Assembly (NCBI GenBank): GCA_031841125.1
Contig: CM063113.1
Span: forward strand, 30,897,312 to 30,961,311
Length of the DNA stretch: 64,000 nt
DNA from: Acanthococcus lagerstroemiae
Taxonomy: Eukaryota > Arthropoda > Insecta > Hemiptera > Eriococcidae
Direction of reading: 5' to 3'
Both the position numbers and the translations under genes were made by a program. Numbering within the stretch: position 1 is the stretch's first letter; each line of letters begins with the position of its first letter. The notes under the pieces were generated by a model, which was not told where the DNA came from, did not search any database, and saw nothing but the letters and a program-made list of their open reading frames with translations. Shown one piece after another: positions 42,401-44,654 of this stretch.

Positions 42401-44481
42401 GGGAGGAAAATATTTCATTGCCCACCCTCTTTAACCGCACCTGCTAACAGCTACAAAAATGACCCTAAATATTTCTCTTTTTTCCTTATTCTGCTCATCT
42501 AAATTTATTTTCCAACTCAGTAGGAGGCGAAGAAGGAAGAACTTCACCAATGTGTACTTGTGTGTATTTGAGGAGCGATCGATTCCAAAACGGCCTCTGT
42601 CCATTTTTGAAAACGTTGCAGAAGAATGAAATAACGTGGTACTCTTGTGTATACTATTTATGTGACACCAGTGACACTTAGGTTGCCTACTAGAACACCT
42701 ACCTGAGTATAAGTAGGTTGACAGTGTAGGAATGTATGTACATATTATATCTTCCACCAGATGACGCCATAAGACGAGTTTCGAAAAATTGGACATAGGC
42801 CGTTTTGGAATATCGCTTCTCATCATTTGTATTTTACTCGGAAAAAGATTAGACAATAACACTTCAGGTGTCAGGATAGAAATCTGACACATATCGTCAT
42901 CTTCATTGTGATATTTGAATTTGAAGTGTTGCTGTAGACTGTGCTAAGTCTGAGATAATCATTATTTTCGATATAGTGACGCAATCTGGGGACAGATACG
43001 TTCACTGACAACTGTTATAGTTCCAAACGAGGCATGTTTCATAGTACTTCTTGTTTCAACCTCGCCAACATAGAAGCTTGAATGCTCATAGTGTTGTCAG
43101 TTTCGGAAACTTTTATGCTGATAACTCAGTTTTTGTCAAAAATGGACTAGGCACAGTTTGCAGAACCGCCGGATTAAAAAAGTAACATCGTACTCGAAAT
43201 CACCTGCCAAAAACACCCTACTAAGATTTTTTTTGCCGACTTTTAATACTAACACTTATTGCGCTCGTATGGAGTTGTTCAGCGAATAAGATTCTGAGTT
43301 TTCTCTGCTTTCAATGAAATACGAAACAGCATGTATTGCACCTTTCCCTGCAAAATTTCAAAGTTGGGCCTCACTTCTACGGAAGCGAATATTATGTGAA
43401 CAAGAGAGAAAATAGACCTGTACGAATTAGAATCCCACAAACATCTGAACTCTCATTAAAAACACGACGATGGTGTTTGGCGACAAAGATCGGCTTCATT
43501 CGTGTTCATTATTCATCAATCATCCGACATTAGTTCCGCGAATATTTCGAGAATGAAACTGATCAATCACTTGGACATGTCCGAAGCAAATGAACCAGCC
43601 AAAGAACGATCATCTTTTAATCGGTCTTAGCCCCAAACTCCACAACGGTTCTAAGAGACGAAGCACTTATCCGAAACACGCTTTTAATCAAACAGGAAAA
43701 GCAAGACTAATTCGAGAAAAACACGCGATCATATTTGTACAACTCTTTTGAGATCACCTACAGTTACATTTTCCAGGTCGAAGTTACACACATCCACCTA
43801 AATGATGTATCGTTTTTCTCTTGTCCACAACCTGTCGCATTAATGGAAAATTTTTGAAATAACCCTCGATGATTGATTGTCGGCCGTATCGACCCTCGAC
43901 CTTCTTTAATTTTAAAACTGACAAATTATATCTAATTCTGTGGCAAATTAAACGCAAACAACGGAGCACACGTAATTCATAAAATATGTTGTGACAAAGT
44001 GAGTAGAAAACTAGAAACTGATAAAGAGAGCCAACTCACGTTCGCAAGATATGTCGGGTCCAAACCAGGAAGCAGCACCCTCGACAGCCAAACATTTGGC
44101 CACTGGAAAGCCATTGGTCACATAGCCGGTCAGGCACTGATACTGGATGGTTTCATCGACGTCGAAAGCCGTCTGCTCCGGTCTGGCGTTCTGTCTAGCA
44201 TTCCCGATAATCGGTGGTTTCGTACAAAACCCTGCGGATTCGTCTGGGTTAGCTTCAACCAAAACGTATGACTATTTTATTAGTTTACATACCGGTCTTA
44301 CCATTTTGCTTGCACATGGGAAATGATCCAGACCACGTGCCGTCTGCTTGACATGTCCGCTGTTTCGGACCTACCAACGTGTACCCCAACTCGCAAGTGT
44401 AATTTGCTTTATCGCTGAAGAGTAATCCTCGCAAAGTAACTTGGCCAAAGGTAGGGCTGGCTAATTCTTGGCATTCCCGAT
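308..44481 (-). CDS. hig: Hikaru genki-like secreted CCP/Ig protein, 22 internal exons, open at both ends
   Basis: This is the whole gene as far as it is visible: 22 exons, 1250 codons, joined on the minus strand. Every junction keeps the reading phase: most CCP exons start with 2 nt and end with 1 nt of a split codon, so they are phase 1-1 modules. The product has 16 CCP/sushi modules (four Cys each, usually a Trp before the last Cys) and one Ig-like domain between CCP13 and CCP14. Drosophila Hig is a secreted synaptic-cleft protein with one Ig domain and several CCPs that organises cholinergic synapses, and the Ig region here (for example PPTILFRHE, GPIAQSNEGKLIVYPG, YRLSIYHASQDDSGLFTC, HTHSVEI) fits that family. 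The many CCPs upstream of the Ig make it longer than I expect for fly Hig (about 958 residues, from memory). A Hasp-like or fused architecture is possible. No signal peptide, start codon, terminal exon or polyA site was found. The family call is firm and the orthologue name less so. Confidence 0.72.
588..767 (-). CDS. hig: hig-like exon, CCP15
   Basis: This 180-nt, phase 1-1 exon encodes one CCP module with all four Cys: VQCPDLDNLTDTN, GGQAMFSCTQGYGL, HSTCLQNGTWSKPFPTC. The Trp between the third and fourth Cys is typical of the sushi fold. The acceptor is ctttacag and the donor GTAGTT. The upstream intron back to CCP14 is about 8.1 kb and filled with repeats. Confidence 0.9.
1090..1560 (+). 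repeat. Dispersed repeat R1, copy 1
   Basis: This stretch resembles three other places in the window: 5085-5235 (+), 7510-8060 (reverse orientation) and 16960-17480 (+). Shared blocks include 'ttccagaaggaat', 'gttttcagt', 'cagcacaacaaa' and 'ggcaat'. Copies are old and differ by many substitutions and small gaps. No coding potential was recognised, so the class of element is unknown. Confidence 0.6.
1953..2390 (-). pseudogene. Transposase-like remnant (SWIM/MULE-type tail)
   Basis: Two overlapping minus-strand frames together look like the C-terminal part of a MULE-type, SWIM-zinc-finger transposase. The first frame has THTSNGVES-like sequence (TSNGVESSNAVLK) followed by LHTLDDILIKWL. The second ends in a basic KRKRGRPAKNRR tail near 1980. 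The frames overlap at about 2012-2159 and need a frameshift to join, so this is a dead fragment. The family assignment rests on pattern memory only, and another transposon class with the same kind of tail is possible. Confidence 0.4.
2391..2917. other. Intron sequence, no feature seen
   Basis: Part of the 8-kb CCP14-CCP15 intron. I see only short unrelated frames and no repeat copy elsewhere in the window. Confidence 0.4.
2918..4956 (+). pseudogene. RTE-like LINE reverse transcriptase, degenerate
   Basis: A non-LTR retrotransposon broken by stops and frameshifts. In order it shows a basic pre-RT region (KSPILKTDDKLSKNTKK, about 3120), TPGPDDIENE (about 3565), DVSNYRPISLSSNLEKL (3723), EQGGFRK (3835), LLFIDFNKVFDSV (3935), a stop, then VKQGDPLSPNLF (4110), a YADDI block (about 4240) with the aspartates retained, LPVLTHGAQIWS (4575), and a C-terminal NRGRPAMRWINEL block (4840). 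The block order matches RTE-type elements as I know them. The endonuclease domain was not found, so the copy is 5' truncated. It sits antisense in a hig-like intron. Confidence 0.82.
5085..5235 (+). repeat. Dispersed repeat R1, fragment
   Basis: The block 'ggaaattcttgaa' then 'ctgttttgtccgtagtcgtg' matches 17360-17400 almost exactly, so this is a short piece of the same repeat family. It lies just downstream of the LINE remnant. Confidence 0.6.
5236..6057. other. Intron sequence, no feature seen
   Basis: AT-rich with loosely repeated blocks such as 'aatttaagtg' and 'cgttcaacca', but no clear period, gene or terminal repeats. Confidence 0.35.
6058..6534 (-). repeat. tRNA-derived SINE, nearly full length
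   Basis: Reading the minus strand from 6530, the head looks like a tRNA: an A-box-like TGGCCGAGTGG and a B-box GGTTCGAATCC. There is no closed tRNA acceptor stem, and a 400-bp non-tRNA body follows. A second copy with the same body lies at 22010-22146 plus 22794-23060 on the plus strand, which confirms a mobile repeat and gives the element length. Confidence 0.75.
6535..7509. other. Intron sequence with low-complexity patches
   Basis: Contains T-rich tracts and a degenerate repeated phrase 'gttggaaaatt...ccaacaagt' at about 7090, 7120 and 7195, a relative of which is also at about 45350. The phrase 'cttgggaatttagagttga' recurs near 7275. No gene was seen. Confidence 0.4.
7510..8060 (-). repeat. 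Dispersed repeat R1, copy 2 (inverted)
   Basis: Reverse-complement relative of 1090-1560 and 16960-17480. The phrase 'gatggtaacatccac' corresponds to the inverted 'ggatgttaccacc' at 1210. It is one of the longer copies and carries no recognised reading frame. Confidence 0.6.
8061..8852. other. Intron sequence with AAGACT-type repeats
   Basis: From about 8560 the sequence has recurring 'aagactt', 'cttaagact' and 'ttaggactc' phrases like those at 51070-52040. A C9 tract lies at about 8107 and another C tract at 8478. No gene was seen. Confidence 0.4.
8853..9026 (-). CDS. hig: hig-like exon, CCP14
   Basis: This 174-nt phase 1-1 exon follows the Ig domain directly and encodes AIHCPTIPSKKG, VHFSCSNGNAL, FVMCLPSGNWSATLPTCE. 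All four Cys and the late Trp are present. The acceptor is cgttacag and the donor GTAAGA. The intron to the second Ig exon is 82 bp. Confidence 0.92.
9109..9260 (-). CDS. hig: hig-like exon, Ig-like domain second half
   Basis: The exon encodes KYPEGWTKDPDRDTTLEY, then RLSIYHASQDDSGLFTC and TPTRHTHSVEIIVK. D-D-S-G-x-F-T-C is the classic Ig F-strand motif, and its Cys pairs with the Cys of HMECLW in the previous exon. It starts with 1 nt (completing AGG, Arg) and ends with 1 nt. The acceptor is tccgcag and the donor GTAAAG. This block is what identifies the gene as Hikaru genki-like. Confidence 0.92.
9331..9490 (-). CDS. hig: hig-like exon, Ig-like domain first half
   Basis: The exon encodes EKPPTILFRHELGPIAQSNE, then GKLIVYPGTVLHMECLW, FGTPKWNVSHTY. 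It has the B-strand Cys and the C-strand Trp of an Ig fold. The acceptor is cttctag (after TTTTTATC) and the donor GTGCGT; it starts with 2 nt and ends with 2 nt. The intron to the second Ig exon is only 70 bp. The split of an Ig domain over two exons joined by such short introns is a useful orthology mark. Confidence 0.92.
9491..10629. other. Intron sequence, no gene seen
   Basis: Start of the 4.2-kb CCP13-Ig intron. It contains a C10 tract at about 10371 within a pyrimidine-rich stretch (10270-10420). No repeat relationship was recognised. Confidence 0.4.
10630..13013. mobile_element. Long inverted-repeat (foldback-type) element
   Basis: The arms at 10630-11198 and 12554-13013 are inverted copies of each other. 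The outer ends share a perfect 18-mer, AGTCTAGGCCCTATAGAC, in opposite orientation (10630-10647 and 12996-13013). Inner ends match over 'gaatggactacttttagtctag' against the inverted form at 12554-12580. Middle blocks such as 'actttgttggaaaatgt' are shared too. The left arm carries about 110 bp not in the right. The 1.35-kb centre has three degenerate ~120-bp direct repeats ('gcaaattgcacc', 'gcaagttgtagc', 'gcaaagtgtagg' at 11940, 12064, 12179). No transposase frame was found, so it would be non-autonomous. Confidence 0.75.
13014..13648. other. Intron sequence with a repeated 'ggccatatttggcat' phrase
   Basis: Two related blocks, 'ggccatatttggcatatccgc' at about 13350 and 'agccacatttggcatgtctgc' at about 13597, lie 250 bp apart. 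A weaker relative ('gtggccactttggcatg') is in the left arm of the neighbouring inverted-repeat element near 10729. No gene was seen. Confidence 0.4.
13649..13775 (-). CDS. hig: hig-like exon, CCP13 second half
   Basis: Encodes TFRCVDIGKYAMEGSN, HRFCSNGEWDGEKPACF, GLNQENAYA: the second, third and fourth Cys of CCP13. It starts in phase 0 after acceptor gatttcag and ends with 1 nt before GTAAGG. The short GLNQENAYAL stretch links directly to the Ig domain in the next exon. Confidence 0.9.
14508..14653 (-). CDS. hig: hig-like exon, CCP13 first half
   Basis: Encodes DADEPIETNVIVKDNSSC, VFRNTEPNVATFHDDERI, TEAVTEFPAGTRL. Only one Cys is present; the other three are in exon 13649-13775, so CCP13 is split. 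It begins with 2 nt after attgtag and ends in phase 0 before GTAAGT. The acidic N-terminal stretch (DADEPIE) is a spacer between CCP12 and CCP13. Confidence 0.88.
14738..14853 (-). CDS. hig: hig-like exon, CCP12 second half
   Basis: Encodes SFPDGTEVTFHCID, LTWRIICADSSW, IGRSLTCG. The nearby acceptor ttttccag would put the frame out and give a stop. The only phase-correct acceptor is 8 nt upstream (taacaag), which lets SFPDGTEVTFHC read through. The donor is GTGAGG. The acceptor choice is inferred from phase continuity rather than from its strength. Confidence 0.82.
14943..15021 (-). CDS. hig: hig-like exon, CCP12 first half
   Basis: A 79-nt exon encoding GSCGPPARIQGSLVFRNGE and PLSDTER with the first Cys of CCP12. 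The acceptor is ctcagag, chosen over the overlapping ctcag because only it keeps phase with CCP11. The donor is GTAAAA and two nt are left over. It is the smallest exon found. Confidence 0.82.
15022..16379. other. Intron sequence, no feature seen
   Basis: First part of the 3.2-kb CCP11-CCP12 intron. I see no recognisable gene or repeat apart from short AT-rich runs. Confidence 0.4.
16380..16765 (+). pseudogene. LINE 3' fragment
   Basis: Frames here give the LINE C-terminal pattern: LKWKYAGHL near 16555, then KKRDRPALRWRGEF-like sequence near 16630 and a TETYAH block near 16730. This parallels the NRGRPAMRWINEL...ATETY end of the LINE at 2918-4956. It is out of frame between blocks, so only a decayed 3' end remains. 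Confidence 0.6.
16960..17480 (+). repeat. Dispersed repeat R1, copy 3
   Basis: Resembles 1090-1560 from 'ggttac...tccgcc' through 'cagaaggaatg' and 'ttttccagcacaacaaacggcaat', then continues into the block shared with 5085-5235. It appears to be the most complete copy in the window. Confidence 0.6.
17481..18225. other. Intron sequence, no feature seen
   Basis: End of the intron before CCP11. No repeat, RNA gene or exon was recognised. Confidence 0.4.
18226..18408 (-). CDS. hig: hig-like exon, CCP11
   Basis: Encodes APCELPAIVHGQYLSGYR, INYQCDHEFVKV, TECFRGELLPKKPACKR: four Cys. The usual Trp before the last Cys is replaced by the FRGELLP stretch. It is 183 nt, phase 1-1, with acceptor tttatag and donor GTAAGT. 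Confidence 0.9.
18501..18719 (-). CDS. hig: hig-like exon, CCP10
   Basis: Encodes QPCTVPYNLHGLYTRYSI, an insert rich in Glu/Ser/Thr, then VNFTCNAGFNIKG, FTCILGEWDVPVLPECTP. At 219 nt it is longer than most CCP exons because of the loop between the first two Cys. The acceptor is cttccag and the donor GTACGT; phase 1-1. Confidence 0.92.
19027..19227 (-). CDS. hig: hig-like exon, CCP9
   Basis: Encodes GPCPDLSTEPYVHYEVVK, VVRVICARGYRLNIG, AKCSRGRWKPQRPDCEI: a full CCP. It is 201 nt, phase 1-1. The acceptor is ttttgcag and the donor GTAAGT. It follows the charged linker exon. Confidence 0.92.
19317..19512 (-). CDS. hig: hig-like exon, charged linker
   Basis: A 65-codon exon without Cys. It runs from a Lys/Ser/Thr-rich start (TKTQTSSKDTKEK) through GGAGGSRSRN, an acidic part (YDSEDDIEIKDYEDE) and a strongly basic end (HKGRRKGRRKG). 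It is probably an unstructured extracellular linker. The acceptor is ttttcag with phase 0. The end is inferred: G|GTTGGA is the donor that keeps phase and gives RRKG-PCPDL at the join to CCP9, but it is a weak site. The open frame runs on to a stop near 19272. Confidence 0.78.
19875..20007 (-). CDS. hig: hig-like exon, post-CCP8 linker with RIRR site and GC donor
   Basis: A 133-nt exon found by phase: CCP8 ends LPR with two nt left, and this exon supplies the missing fourth Cys (CTLAQHPALRLTRSV) and ends in phase 0 to meet the charged linker. It continues NKTSLLEVVSNV and ILRIRRALSGQNSQ. RIRR fits the furin consensus R-X-[KR]-R. The acceptor is gattctag. The donor is CAG|GCAAGT, a GC-AG intron with an otherwise perfect consensus. 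Confidence 0.78.
20154..20358 (-). CDS. hig: hig-like exon, CCP8
   Basis: Encodes IYCPFPGTIENGKVLLVG, IVYECDKGYVLEGG, ATCIDGRWSPKRLPR; the fourth Cys is in the next exon. It starts with 2 nt after ttgacag and ends with 2 nt before GTTAGT. It is unlike the other CCP exons in that its last Cys is across the junction. Confidence 0.9.
20359..22005. other. Intron sequence, no gene seen
   Basis: Left part of the 9.6-kb CCP7-CCP8 intron. It contains a 'ggcggcggaactggagg' patch at about 20665 of a type seen near other G/C tracts, and an A-rich/GAGA tract at 21321. No reading frame of note was found. Confidence 0.4.
22010..22146 (+). repeat. tRNA-derived SINE, left part of a split copy
   Basis: Begins in the B-box region (GGTTTCGAATCCCAGTA) and follows the SINE body of 6058-6534 as far as 'gttcaa' at 22141-22146, where the match breaks off. 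The A-box half is missing. Confidence 0.72.
22147..22793. mobile_element. 647-bp insertion inside the SINE
   Basis: The SINE body stops at 22146 and resumes at 22794, and both junctions carry GTTCAA, as expected for a 6-bp target-site duplication. The insert has a G10 tract at about 22441 and a minisatellite of AGTTACCC units (22509-22613). Its ends show no convincing inverted repeats and it has no coding region, so its class is unknown. Confidence 0.6.
22794..23060 (+). repeat. tRNA-derived SINE, right part of the split copy
   Basis: Continues the SINE body ('gttcaatttaattgttccgc') to its 3' end at 'caaggttgtatttatt', matching 6066-6345 in reverse orientation with few differences. A T-rich tail follows. 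Confidence 0.75.
23065..23572. mobile_element. Small TIR element with internal hairpins (MITE-like)
   Basis: The left end 'cgtgcagcgaaagtgcgataa' (from about 23068) is an imperfect inverted match to the right end 'atatttctcactttcgctgc' (23539-23558). Inside, GTACGAGCAGCGA (23453-23465) pairs perfectly with TCGCTGCTCGTAC (23553-23565), and TAGCGCCAC (23493-23501) pairs with GTGGCGCTA (23513-23521). The last 120 bp can therefore fold into one long stem. There is no reading frame for a transposase. It directly abuts the SINE 3' end. Confidence 0.55.
23573..24163. other. Purine/pyrimidine-skewed intron sequence
   Basis: Dominated by 'gaaaagaa' and 'ctttcctt' phrases such as 'aggaaagg', 'gaggaaggcg' and 'aaggaaagtgagg', a degenerate AG/CT-rich repeat, with a G14 tract at about 24080. 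No gene was seen. Confidence 0.45.
24164..24365 (+). repeat. Second tRNA-like SINE family
   Basis: Contains 'ggcctacagatagcgcgtgg' followed by 'tcccgggtttcaggcc', spaced like the A and B boxes of a tRNA-derived promoter but with a decayed B box. About 130 bp of non-tRNA body follows, ending near 'gactcgggtaaagagc'. It is unrelated in sequence to the SINE at 6058. Only one copy is in the window, so the call is tentative. Confidence 0.42.
24698..24727 (+). repeat. Left composite TIR (two 11-mers)
   Basis: CACGGTAATGA and CATGGTAATGA start 19 bp apart. The pair is repeated in inverted form with identical 19-bp spacing at 27584-27613, which argues for a paired protein-binding site rather than chance. 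Confidence 0.72.
24745..24750 (-). promoter_or_regulatory. PolyA signal of the transposase-like gene
   Basis: TTTATT on the plus strand is AATAAA on the coding strand, about 80 nt past the stop codon end at 24828. It is the first such hexamer downstream of the gene. Confidence 0.55.
24828..27467 (-). CDS. Transposase-like protein, 879 aa, RNase H-like core
   Basis: A single uninterrupted frame, far longer than any other in the window. Residues 1-75 are very basic (KKKREAEKRRREK), and 118-150 form a coiled-coil-like stretch. A Cys/His cluster lies at 341-391 (CACKIH, YLCC, CVTC). The core resembles a DDE/D integrase fold: HCDFSENY (D485), then HFLSDSPSTQYRNK (D572), then SAPGHGKGAPDGIGG (609-620, D616). 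A CxxxxxxCxxxxCxxC knuckle lies at 696-711 (first Cys 697) and an acidic stretch at 723-740. Proteins with the SENY...SD..STQY/SQYKN...GHGKG..DG(I/V)GG pattern are widespread in invertebrate genomes as uncharacterised, probably transposon-derived proteins; I cannot name the superfamily. It is on the same strand as the host gene and lies inside its intron. The frame is intact, so it is a recent insertion or a co-opted gene. Confidence 0.85.
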   Translation of the reverse strand: MAKTKEEILKKKREAEKRRREKISNDPQLREIQKAKQKAWNAEKFKKGQLKLVKDMTEREHRIKKRVWRKHSKDYYTKKKMNDEVSASPETVSLSGGNLQQKGTQQKFLENLAKKKRNRNRQRIVRENENLKKKVTDLKRKVDTLRKRVECQRVSSSTQQFVSPRTKVRKLLKDGNKKIIAKKLLFGEVLTGNIKTNYRDLKIRAHKQLIKKLLVKNDQVLKKYKLINEHKSLSQRLLLKPKRAPLKSIRDLRIQKIDEAIRQEITNFFECDDNSKMCPGKKDYVTLKKVKKQKRLLLASLKTLYEKFCTSNKLFKISYTSFCRLKPFWVVIPKVNDRDTCACKIHTNIEYLVSALYRAKAIDKKTPKEIAGYLCCDVGSIACLQRKCVTCKAIEIPYLEFSDDDSIVYDRWVTVKEKIVTKEKTKTVTHTTKEKVECSLVTAVGQFQDDMLKFMHHEGVRIHQFREVDQLKLRLLENEVLIHCDFSENYSAKYSTEIQSFHFGGSRGQYTLHCVQLYYRKDVYADLSSKSFCTLSEDNEHSAMAVWAHLKPIFDFVKENCPRVKIIHFLSDSPSTQYRNKTLFHLLANGLKFILPSVEIATWNYSAPGHGKGAPDGIGGTCKRTADHIVAQGADIGCFQNFVTTLQAYVRNIALYVIEAAEISAVKSILPQTMPIFKGTMKVHQVIFNAKKPNQLCMKSLSCLKSGCLECDKFFIGILHCKNDSSSNEEDSTEEDLPLEPEVQLEVPAVVPPNEFDDNSRESMSSSHVTETQKKGTIDNAVLQKDGFVLVQFEAANTSKKVISPYRYLCRIIDTESLKVQGFRCCDKKFKREFLECKTDVCNIEKNDILEILPEPEQKIVKRKTVFVFKNAIDVKETI
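27584..27613 (-). repeat. Right composite TIR (two 11-mers)
   Basis: TCATTACCGTG at 27584 and 27603, 19 bp apart, mirrors the left TIR. It lies 117 bp upstream of the transposase start codon and may double as its promoter-side binding site. Confidence 0.72.
27637..28208 (+). repeat. Outlying CACRGTARTGA motif copies
   Basis: Five further copies or one-base variants lie beyond the right TIR, all in the plus orientation: CACGGTAGTGA 27637, CACAGTAATGA 27652, CACGGTAATGA 27810, CACAGTAATGA 28000 and CACGGTAATGA 28198. Spacings beyond the first pair (158, 190 and 198) are roughly regular. They lie upstream of the transposase-like gene. They may be subterminal sites of a larger element or the end of a neighbouring copy. 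Confidence 0.6.
28477..29272. mobile_element. Mariner-type element between long inverted repeats
   Basis: The arms 28477-28765 and 28965-29272 are inverted copies at roughly 85-90 percent by eye: 'ggccaaaacaactg' at 28484 against 'cagttgttttggcc' at 29256, and 'catcaaatgagcgcagaac' in both. The right arm has an A22 tract. The ~200-bp centre encodes the transposase C-terminus described separately. The arrangement suggests a duplication-inversion of one element end. Confidence 0.7.
28720..28990 (-). pseudogene. Mariner transposase C-terminal remnant
   Basis: The minus strand gives HPLYSPGLIPCNFF in one frame, matching the mariner PPYSPDLAPxDFxLFP signature, then after a one-base shift FFWLFTALKNE, EIVRAVDDSLKRIPPEEFG and KLPARAMRNRAKKF. 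The order and spacing fit the end of a mariner/Tc1-like transposase. Neither the first catalytic Asp region nor the N-terminal DNA-binding domain is present. The D of the signature is replaced by N. Confidence 0.65.
29273..29949. other. Intron sequence; hairpin near the CCP7 donor
   Basis: Contains T tracts at 29399 and 29835. 'gcgcttgccagcaagcgc' at 29870-29887 is a near-perfect hairpin, with a further match 'gccagg...cctggc' around it. Followed on the minus strand by an A tract, it may be the stub of a short retroposed element. It lies 63 bp from the CCP7 exon. Confidence 0.4.
29950..30123 (-). CDS. hig: hig-like exon, CCP7
   Basis: Encodes ARCKHLPKAPENGMVI, TRARFKCFDGYTLQG, TECRYGNWSSEIPICQE. 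All four Cys and Trp are present; 174 nt, phase 1-1. The acceptor is gtttcag and the donor GTTAGT. The downstream intron to CCP8 is 9.6 kb and carries the transposase-like gene. Confidence 0.92.
30209..30436 (-). CDS. hig: hig-like exon, CCP6
   Basis: The longest CCP exon (228 nt): APCVVPKVQQGRILVAVN, an expanded loop with two N-x-S/T sites (NESD, NATI), then VIVDCEDRFEPSNN, VICNNGTWSYIPKCQP. It is phase 1-1, with acceptor gtttcag and donor GTATGT. It has higher GC than flanking intron. Confidence 0.92.
30834..31013 (-). CDS. hig: hig-like exon, CCP5
   Basis: Encodes EINCGPPGVLHNGWMENL, SIIFRCDDGMMMVG, TVCQIDGTWRYPPPLCL. It is 180 nt, phase 1-1, with acceptor tttctag and donor GTAACG. The NGW stretch resembles CCPs with long hypervariable loops. 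Confidence 0.92.
31014..32435. other. Unique intron sequence rich in TCG
   Basis: This 1.4-kb intron has no recognised repeat. It is visibly richer in CG dinucleotides ('tcga', 'ttcg', 'cgatcg') than the repeat-laden introns. No exon with a CCP pattern was found in it. Confidence 0.45.
32436..32609 (-). CDS. hig: hig-like exon, CCP4
   Basis: Encodes PVQCPTPENPLFGTALFT, VVSYDCKYGYMLVG, RRCEKDRKWTGVTPKCQ. It is a canonical CCP, 174 nt, phase 1-1. The acceptor is gtttcag and the donor GTAAGC. Confidence 0.93.
32610..33844. other. Intron sequence, no feature seen
   Basis: Start of the 5-kb CCP3-CCP4 intron. Unique to about 33100, then AT-rich with a C/A tract at 33151. No gene or repeat unit was recognised. 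Confidence 0.4.
33845..34594 (+). repeat. Direct repeat pair, 608 bp apart
   Basis: 33845-33985 and 34453-34594 share 'aagtgatct', 'aaaaatctgtacctattccg', 'tagaggatgcat', 'aaaatagga' and 'cctttactcttgcc' in the same order and spacing. Each copy is preceded by a T-rich run and 'taacaagt'. It looks like a local duplication or two copies of one element. Confidence 0.65.
34595..35729. other. Intron sequence with G/C-tract repeat ends
   Basis: Two inverted 'gggcggatata' / 'tatccgcccctg' patches (34860 and 35000) bracket about 150 bp. Otherwise AT-rich, no gene. Confidence 0.4.
35730..36065 (+). repeat. Three-copy tandem repeat, ~112-bp unit
   Basis: The phrase 'caattt(t)(g)gg/agtctgaaaa-cgat' recurs at 35799, 35913 and 36023, each followed by 'tttatttgc' and a 'tatac...cac' block. 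The copies are divergent. Confidence 0.6.
36066..36514. other. Intron sequence, overlapping short frames only
   Basis: Several open frames of 60-100 codons overlap here on both strands, but none has a recognisable domain, splice context or start signal. I regard them as chance. Confidence 0.35.
36515..36982. mobile_element. Foldback element with ~115-bp arms
   Basis: 36515-36625 and 36866-36982 are inverted copies: 'cactactgaacaa', 'aggtgattct', 'acgctgaacac' and 'tttttctctatcacgt' occur in the left arm and, reverse-complemented in reverse order, in the right. The 240-bp centre has no reading frame. Non-autonomous, class unknown. Confidence 0.68.
37577..37753 (-). CDS. hig: hig-like exon, CCP3 with two extra Cys
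   Basis: Encodes PKSCGQPPDIANGWHTG, DCFTFGCKVNYHCEDGYEMV, KICQADGSWSPKELPSCI. Besides the four standard Cys it has a DCFTFGC pair, a six-Cys sushi variant with one added disulfide. It is 177 nt, phase 1-1; acceptor cttttcag, donor GTAAGT. It is isolated, with 5-6 kb introns on both sides. Confidence 0.92.
37754..38204. other. Unique intron sequence
   Basis: No repeat or exon was recognised between CCP3 and the satellite array. Confidence 0.4.
38205..40190 (+). repeat. Degenerate satellite/minisatellite array, ~50-bp unit
   Basis: About 2 kb made of a loosely conserved, partly palindromic unit of the kind TTCCGATGAAATTCTTCGG followed by AAATTATCGGA and a T/C-rich spacer such as TTTTTCCCGAAAA. 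Unit starts can be seen near 38939, 39120, 39167, 39216 and 39260 (40-50 bp steps). The first ~100 bp are in reverse orientation (GTTTCATCGGAAATC). The same family fills 63050-64000 in reverse. Confidence 0.8.
40191..40745 (+). repeat. Tandem dimer, 296-bp unit
   Basis: Two adjacent copies start at 40193 and 40489. They share 'tccgttgcc(a/g)agatacgatca', 'gggggaggga/gggaggagc', 'ataatttt(t/c)ac(c)aggtccc' and 'tgt(a)tgga/gaga(a/t)attttca'. They directly abut the satellite. Confidence 0.7.
40746..44039. other. Intron sequence, no gene seen
   Basis: Right part of the CCP2-CCP3 intron, 3.3 kb. It holds G tracts at 41113 and 42174, but no terminal repeats or reading frames I can support. The last 500 bp before CCP2 are unique and TCG-rich. 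Confidence 0.4.
44040..44231 (-). CDS. hig: hig-like exon, CCP2
   Basis: Encodes GFCTKPPIIGNARQNARP, IQYQCLTGYVTNG, AKCLAVEGAASWFGPDISC. Four Cys; the third-to-fourth Cys loop is lengthened (VEGAASWFGPD). It is 192 nt, phase 1-1, with acceptor ccgcag and donor GTGAGT. The intron to CCP1 is 70 bp. Confidence 0.92.
44302..44481 (-). CDS. hig: hig-like exon, CCP1 (first visible)
   Basis: Encodes RECQELASPTFGQVTLR, KANYTCELGYTLVG, RTCQADGTWSGSFPMCKQN. It is a canonical CCP, 180 nt, phase 1-1. The acceptor is attacag and the donor GTAAGA. An acceptor at its 5' side shows that at least one more exon exists upstream, but none could be supported to 64000. Confidence 0.92.
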
Positions 44482-44654
44482 CTGTAATCAGAAAATGTCA
44501 ACGCGTGACTTAAGAGCAAATATTGGATTATAAAAGCTCATTATTGATGGTCGTTTTCGGGAATCAACAACAGCCCAACAGTAATCGTTCGCAGTGGTGG
44601 CCTCTGACGGATAGACGCTACGAAGAACGCTTAGGCAACACGTAATTCGGTTTT

